Assembly (NCBI GenBank): GCA_013400115.1
Contig: VXBP01001845.1
Location: forward strand, 708,648-772,647
DNA: 64,000 nt
Direction: 5' to 3'
From: Rhinopomastus cyanomelas
Lineage: Eukaryota > Chordata > Aves > Bucerotiformes > Rhinopomastidae
Made by a program: the position numbers and the translations under genes. Shown one piece after another: positions 58,200 through 64,000 of the stretch (within the stretch, counting starts at the first letter, position 1; every line of letters starts with the position of its first letter). A model generated the notes under the pieces. It did not search any database and was not told the origin of the DNA. It saw nothing but the letters and a program-made list of their open reading frames with translations.

Positions 58200-59234
58200 G
58201 TCACTGCTGGGGAAAGCTTTGGCTCTCACTTTTATGCCTTTGATTCTTGGTTGTAGAGGCCGAGCAGAAGGTTGCTTCACTGATGCTGCTGTTGTTCCTC
58301 AGTTCCTCAGTCCTTGGACTCTGAGCCTCTCACCTCTGACCCCTGCTGTGCATCACCTGCTGGCAGTGGCACTCTTGAGGAGTGGTGGGAGCAGGATGGG
58401 GTCTTTTTCAGGGAAAGCAAGGAGAGATGTGTAAAGCAAGAGAAGCAGCCACGTGTCAACTCAATGAAGGAAGTCCTGGCCTTGCTAGATTAAAAAGACT
58501 TTTGCTTTTGGCTTCGGAGTGGCCAGGCCAGCTCCTGCTCTAGGCCCCCCCAAAAGCAATATGAACTCAAAAGACAGGTATGACAACAATCTAGTGCTCT
58601 AGAGTGACAAACACGGGCTGGATTCAAATCTGCATGAATTCACTGGTGGAGCTACAGTCCTGACCCCTTGCCATAGGCTTCTGAGTTCTTGGCTTTGAAA
58701 GAGAGAGAGGGATCCTTTCCTACATGGCAGAGCAGTCTTCAGCACCTGCCCCTCTTGGACATCACCTGCACTGGCACTGTCCAGCAGGCAGAGCAGAGCA
58801 GAGCCTGAGGCAAAGCTGGCTGCACACAGCTTGAGCAGACTGTGCAATACCTGTGCCTCAATGAGAGCCATGAGCTACCAGGTGCCAACACTCATCTTTG
58901 ACTCCTTTGAAAAGAGCATCCGACTGGTGCCTCTGTTAGCAGAAGGATGGAAGCAACCACTACCCTGCCCACTGAATGCATCCCCACAAAAGAAAGTGCC
59001 TGTGGCTTGTGCCGCACGCAGCTGGCCGGGCAGCGTGTCCCACAGCCCAGCCTACAACCCCAGCGCTGCACCAGGCTGGGACCAGGGGCTGCTGCGCTTT
59101 AAGGGGCAACCAACAGGGCAGGGACTGCAGCAGCTGTGCAGCTCTGTAGGACAAGGGCTGCTCTGTCCCGCAGCCCCTGTGCGCTGGCCGGGGGAAGAAG
59201 GGTTGTGCAGAACATCCCTTCTATTTTCTTTTCG

Positions 59235-59248
59235 CCACGAGATGGCAC
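59235..59248 (+). promoter_or_regulatory. CTCF-like core motif
   Basis: CCACGAGATGGCAC agrees with the CTCF core pattern CCASYAGRKGGCRS at 13 of 14 positions; only the Y position differs. It lies in unique, moderately GC-rich sequence. No functional evidence is available. Confidence 0.4.
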
Positions 59249-59904
59249 CACGATCCCTCTGGCACCGCGATGAGGGCTCTGTCAGCTGTACGTTCAGGCG
59301 GTGCGAGGAGGGCAGCGCAGCTCGACCCCCTTCACCTGCCGGCAAGGCTGCGAGCAAAGACACTTGCAAAGACTCTATTCACTTACCAGTAACCTAGAAG
59401 AACCAGGCAGAGTGCAAGGAACAGGAGGAATCTTCTCTTCCACCTCCTACAGCCAAATAATATCCTTCAAAGGGGTTAAGCAGCTCAAACACTTTGTGGA
59501 CATCAGCTTAACCTACCCTGCCTGCAGCCCATCATCAGCTTCTCTCAGTATTTCAGACCATGAACCCAGCTGCTGTTCAGATGTAGGGAGTATGTGAGGC
59601 CTCCCAGCTTCTACAGGTGAGCAGCACCTAAGAAGTCACTGCAGAGCACTTCAGTGCCCTACATGAGAAAAGCAAAACCATAAAGGTGTCTTACTTGGAA
59701 TCACAGGGTACCTGAGCAGCAGCAGCCCATTGGAATGTTGTGGATGTCGTCTGGTGCCAGCCATGGGCAGGTCAAGCACAGAGGCCAATACATTTGCATC
59801 TCCTTTAGGAGAATAAAAATATCCCTGCTGTTAGCATGGAAAGAGAGAACTAGGACAGGTAACCTCATCTGCAGAGACACTACAGTGGGATAGCAACACG
59901 AATA

Positions 59905-60058
59905 TGGTCACCCCTCAGTCTCCTTTTCTCCAAGCTCAAGAGACCCAGCTCCCTCAGCCTTTCCTCATCAGGGAGATGTTCTACTCCCTTCATCATCTTT
60001 GTGTCTCTGCACTGGGCCCTCTCAAGAAGTTCTGTGTTCTTCTTGAACTGAAGAACCA
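59905..60058 (-). mobile_element. CR1 ORF2 fragment without 3' end
   Basis: On the plus strand it begins abruptly at GGTCACCCCTCAGTCTCCTT and continues to the TTCTTGAACTGAAGAACC segment. The CR1 tail that should precede it is missing. Confidence 0.85.
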
Positions 60059-60750
60059 AATGACGTGTGATTGGAGTCTCCCTTTTTTGGCAACGAAAAG
60101 ATTTTAATGTAGAAAAATGCCTCTTATTAAAAATCCTCTACAGAAAGGAGTGGGGCCCATCAGACTTGTCTAGACAGAGCCTAGAAATGCAAATTAAAAA
60201 CAAAATACAATTAAGGAAAAGTGATAGTAAATTCATGAAACAAATTACATTTTTAAAGAGGCAATAAAGCAAAAAGACAAAGCACTAGACAAAGCAACCC
60301 CCAAACGTTTAGCAAGGCAAAATACTTGGGTTTCAAAGTTGTTAGCTCATAATTTTTAACTTTCACATGAATTATAAATCAATTACCCTTGGTTCCCGGC
60401 ACCGTTAAATTTCACGGCACAATAAACAGTTGTGCTTTGTGGGGAGGGGGGTTATTTACATCACTCCTCACAGTTATAAATACACGGGCTGCAGAGTAAG
60501 ACTCACAGACCTCTTACTCCAGCTAACTGGTCATAACTTCTGCTGTTCTCTGCAAAAAATGAACCTGCCGGAGACATTAAAAGAAAAAGGCGGTTGTACT
60601 ACTGTAAATCCTAACTACTGGAAACAGCTCTCATCTGGATAATAGATTCATCAGCATCTCTTTGTTAACAGCTTTTCTGATGGGGGTTTCAATATTAGAC
60701 CTTGAGTAACTGATGCTCGATTTTTTGTGATGGAGGATTAAGGACAGAGT

Positions 60751-60896
60751 GGATCACAGAGTCACAGAACATTAGGGATTGGAAGGGACCTCGAAAGATC
60801 ACCCAGTCCAATCCCCCTGCCACAGCAGGATCACCTAGACCAAGTCACACAGGAACACATCCAAGCAGGTTTTAAACGTCTCCAGAGAAGGAGAAA
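60751..60896 (-). mobile_element. CR1 3' end, 5'-truncated
   Basis: About 146 bp close to the consensus of the main subfamily here: TCACAGAGTCACAGAACATT through GTTTTAAACGTCTCCAGAGA. Confidence 0.92.
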
Positions 60897-61951
60897 CTCC
60901 TGGTTCAGAAAAGTCAAAAGCAGAGCCAGGGAGGGCAGGTATTTTGCACCCTGGTGGAGGATGCTTAGGCTGAGAGGCTCTCTGGGGACTGGCTTGGGAA
61001 AGCACAACCCTAGGTAGGTTCAGGAGGACAAGAGATGGTATTTTGAACAGTTTGGTGCTGTTCACTCCAAAGTCCTGCGCTCGCCCTGCTCACATCTTGG
61101 TCTCTTTTCAGCCACACGCAGCAGAAAGCTCTGCACATGGTGTTTGTCTCAGACTGGATTGTTGTGTCTCAGAAAAATGACCCAGCTGTTCCAGAGAGCA
61201 AGGCTCGGAGCAGACGACACCCCTCCATCCCTGTCATCAACAGGACAAATTATTTCACTGAACAGCTTGGTTTTTAGAGGATGAACCATCTGTACGTTGT
61301 GCAGGGGGGACAAGGAGGGGTGGCAGGGAGGCACCTTTGCTCCCAGCTGGCTAAGGATCAGCACAGGGGTGTTTGGTACAATTCAGAATCTCCCAGTTCC
61401 CAGGAGGGCTTGCAGGGCTGACCACAGCTTCACACAGCATTTGGGAAAGCCATGGGGTGGACCCATCCTCACGCTGGGCCTCACGCTCAGAAAGAAGATG
61501 TAAAAAACCCACCCACGGGCCGTATGCATTACATACGTATTAGGTCATCGCATCTTCTCCTGACAGCCCGGGATGATCCCCTTCACTGTTCCTCAACGTC
61601 TAGCCACGGGCAGTGCATCACCCTGTAGCATGGGATTCAGAAACAAGCCAGAAGGCTGTTTGCAGAAGTCACTGCCAGAGGTACAAGCAGCCCATGCTGT
61701 TGCTCACCCGCCAGTTCTCGCAGCCTCCGTCACGTGTCATGTGTGACCCACGCTTCGTCTGCACAACTGCAGCAGCTGCAGAGAGGAGACTGCACAAGGA
61801 CCTCGGCCTTCGTGCTGTGAAAAAGCATTTCCTTCCCTCTGCACCGCAAAAAACCCCAACCACACGTCCCCTCCAAATACGACCCACGCGCCACTAACAG
61901 CAAATACACTGACAGAGCAAGTGGGAAGATCCCAGGAGTATTTTTCTTAAG

Positions 61952-61998
61952 AACTCTTGGGTCCCTTCCAACCCCTAACGTCCTATGATCCTATGAAC
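61952..61998 (+). mobile_element. CR1 3' terminus remnant
   Basis: GGGTCCCTTCCAACCCCTAA followed by CGTCCTATGATCCTATGA, the terminal repeats of a CR1. It directly abuts the next copy. Confidence 0.75.
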
Positions 61999-62362
61999 TT
62001 CTTTAGCTTGGAGGAGACAGAGGGGTGACCTCATTAATGTCTATAAATATTTGAATGGTGGGTGTCAGGAGGATGGAGCCAGGCTCTTCTCAATGTCATC
62101 TGGTTATAGGACAAGGGGCAATGGTTGTAAGCTGGAACACAGGAGGTTCCACATAAAGAAACTTCTTCCCAGTGAGGGTGATGGAGCACTGGAAGGGGCT
62201 GCCCAGGGTGGTTGTGGAGTCTCCTTCACTGGAGATGTTTCAGACCCGCCTGGATGTGTTCCTGTGTGACTTGGTCTAAGTGATCCTGCTGTGTCAGGGG
62301 GATTGGACTAGATGATCTTTGCAGGTCCCTTCCAATCCCTAAACATTCTATGATCCTGTGAG
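61999..62362 (+). mobile_element. CR1 3' end
   Basis: From CTTCTTTAGCTTGGAGGAGA to CCCTAAACATTCTATGATCC. The ORF2 tail is recognisable (RTRGNGCKLEHRRFHIK) but is frameshifted by a short deletion near 62157. Confidence 0.92.
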
Positions 62363-62582
62363 TCTTGTTTTTTGCCCTCGAACCCCACAAAACATTGGCC
62401 CTCAATGACAAGAACAGATCACGATCAAGGCGCTTCATTACTGTTGCAACTGAAGCAAGGCATTTCCAAAACAGCACAGCAAGCACGTCCTTGTCTTTTC
62501 AACCTGCCAGTGCCACGTCTACGTGGGATGTGACAGAAGGTGGGCGTAGCTGGCAGGTCCGCTGTGTGCAGCAGAGCATCTC

Positions 62583-63016
62583 TGAATCACAGAACATTAG
62601 GGATTGGAGGGGATCTTGAAAGATCATCCAGTCCAATCCTACCACCACAGCAAGATCTCCTATATCAGGTTACACAGGAACATGTCCAGGTAGGTTTTAA
62701 ATATCTCCAGAGAAGGAGACTTCACAATCCCCTTGGGCAGCCCATTCCAGTTCTCCGTCACCCTCATCATGAAGAAGTTCCTTCTCATATTCATGTGGAA
62801 CCTCCTGTGTCCAGCTGACACCCACTGCCCTTTGTCCTATCATTGGTTGATACTGAGCAGAGCCTGGCTCCATCCTCCTGACACCCACCCTTCACATGTT
62901 CATCAACATGAATGGGGTCACCCCTCAGTCTCCTTTTTTCCAAGCTCAAGTGACCCAGCTCCCTCAACCTTTCCTCATCACGGAGATGCTCCACTGCCTT
63001 CATTATCTTTGTGGTA
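62583..63016 (-). mobile_element. CR1 LINE 3' end
   Basis: GAATCACAGAACATTAGGGA to the TTCATTATCTTTGTGGTACC segment in reverse complement. It is moderately diverged and 5'-truncated. Confidence 0.92.
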
Positions 63017-63948
63017 CCAAGAACCAACCCCTTTGTGAAAACCTCAACGGCCAGTGCTCGCAGGGCTGTATTTCTCTGAAATCCAGGCAAGAAAAATCAG
63101 AGCATGGAACTCATCAGTGGGAGCGGTACGTCATGCTGAAGAACTGCCTTGCCTCCTCCTTCTGTGGCCAGAAGGGATGGAGGGGTGCCAGATGAAAAGC
63201 CTTGAGACAATGAAATGACAGAGGAATCACAGCAAATAAGCACCCAACAGCTTCCATAAATTGCTGCTTTTCTGAGTTGGTTGGACCCAGGTTGCCCCCT
63301 TGGGTTAAAGAGGCAGGACCTAAGAAGGTCCTTTGGATACCAACAGCAGCGTAAAATCATCTCTGAGATCTTTAGGCAGCTATCAGCAGCTGCTGACCAG
63401 GCAGCTGTAACACTGCAGTGCACCCCACGAGGACAGAAGAGCAGAGGTGTCCTTATTTGTTATAAAAGGTGAAATAAAAGCTTTGTTGTAGTTAATGCAA
63501 TGAGCTATAGACCATGATTCAGCACAGATGGACATATGGAGCCACAGGAAAGCGTTTCTCCTTCAATTTGCCTTAGAAAACGACGGCGATATCACACTCC
63601 ACTTTTTATTTCTGCTGCCCAGCAGCTGTCAAGCCTCTACACAGCAGGACTTTCTAGTGAGATCTGAGACAGCAGGAGCTCTCTGGAGGCTCACAGACAC
63701 AGTCTGCCAGGCCTTACAAGGAATTAAGACTTGCCTGAGAGGAATGGGGTTGAAACAGCATGAAGTTCTCATGAGATGAGCTTCGTGCCCTGTGCAAGGA
63801 GACCAGTTGTGGCAATGTAAAGCAGAGGAAGCTCCACAGCCACAGCACAAAAGCAAACAGGTACCCCAGGCAGAGACTAACTGGTGCTTCAGCAGAACAG
63901 ACCTGGCTTATTTAAGAAATAGAAAAACCCCAAAACATCCACAGACCA

Positions 63949-64000
63949 ATGATGAGAAGGAACTTCTTCAGAATGAGGGTGACAGAGCACTGGAATGGGC
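63949..64000 (+). mobile_element. CR1 fragment running off the window edge
   Basis: ATGAGAAGGAACTTCTTCAG and ATGAGGGTGACAGAGCACTG match the CR1 ORF2 tail. The element continues beyond the end of the window. Confidence 0.85.

Larger units (their letters stand above)
56769..64000. other. Region downstream of CYP2W1, CR1-rich, no gene recognised
   Basis: It starts with the CYP2W1 3' UTR (candidate AATAAA at 57496-57501). CR1 copies occupy much of the rest. In human the next gene is C7orf50 on the opposite strand; I looked for its C-terminal exon on the minus strand and did not find it. 60060-60640 is AT-rich with no repeat signature. 59000-59400 is GC-richer with a CTCF-like motif. Confidence 0.6.

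Noticed and set aside
60475..60640. TATA-like TTATAAATA followed by a 26-codon ATG frame
   Set aside because: The frame is too short and has no family resemblance. A lone TATA-like string in AT-rich DNA is weak evidence for a promoter.
56769..64000. Search for C7orf50 exons on the minus strand, expected from human gene order
   Set aside because: No segment resembled the conserved C-terminal region of that protein. The gene probably starts beyond the window.

Overview
The window is nuclear DNA of a bird. Genes are split by GT-AG introns, CpG islands mark two promoters, and about twenty copies of CR1 (the dominant avian LINE) lie on both strands in several subfamilies. I cannot name the species. 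The CR1 density and the similarity of many copies point to a CR1-rich avian lineage, which is inference only.

Four protein-coding genes are readable, in the same order as the ADAP1 - COX19 - CYP2W1 block of human 7p22.3. (1) 479-13697, minus strand: the first three coding exons of ADAP1 (Arf GTPase-activating protein with PH domains); the rest lies left of the window. (2) 26399-27892, minus strand: complete three-exon COX19, a mitochondrial copper-handling twin-CX9C protein, with a GC-AG second intron. (3) 35732-42946, plus strand: a complete nine-exon CYP2-family cytochrome P450 of 501 residues whose C-terminus looks CYP2K-like. (4) 48079-56768, plus strand: a complete nine-exon P450 of 499 residues that reads as CYP2W1. 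The two P450s share identical intron positions and phases and are an old tandem pair. The predicted proteins would have separate jobs: Arf signalling at membranes (ADAP1), cytochrome c oxidase assembly (COX19) and ER monooxygenation (the P450 pair). Nothing links them except conserved neighbourhood.

Region by region: 1-13.7 kb is ADAP1 with an 11 kb first intron that holds several CR1 copies and ends in a CpG island with a GAGCC pentanucleotide array. 14-26.4 kb is intergenic with almost no recognisable repeats. 26.4-28.2 kb is COX19 and its CpG island, whose upstream edge carries three X-box (RFX-type) motifs exactly 41 bp apart and a full CRE palindrome. 28.2-35.7 kb is intergenic, with CR1 copies and a 52-bp-arm hairpin made from a CR1 3' end. 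35.7-56.8 kb is the P450 pair. 56.8-64 kb is a CR1-rich tail with one CTCF-like motif and no gene that I can see.

I found no new multi-gene system. The most interesting items are the periodic X-box array, the CYP2K-like gene beside CYP2W1, the CR1-derived hairpin and the COX19 GC-AG intron. Exon calls rest on reading splice sites and conserved protein sequence by eye. No alignment, transcript or database search was run.
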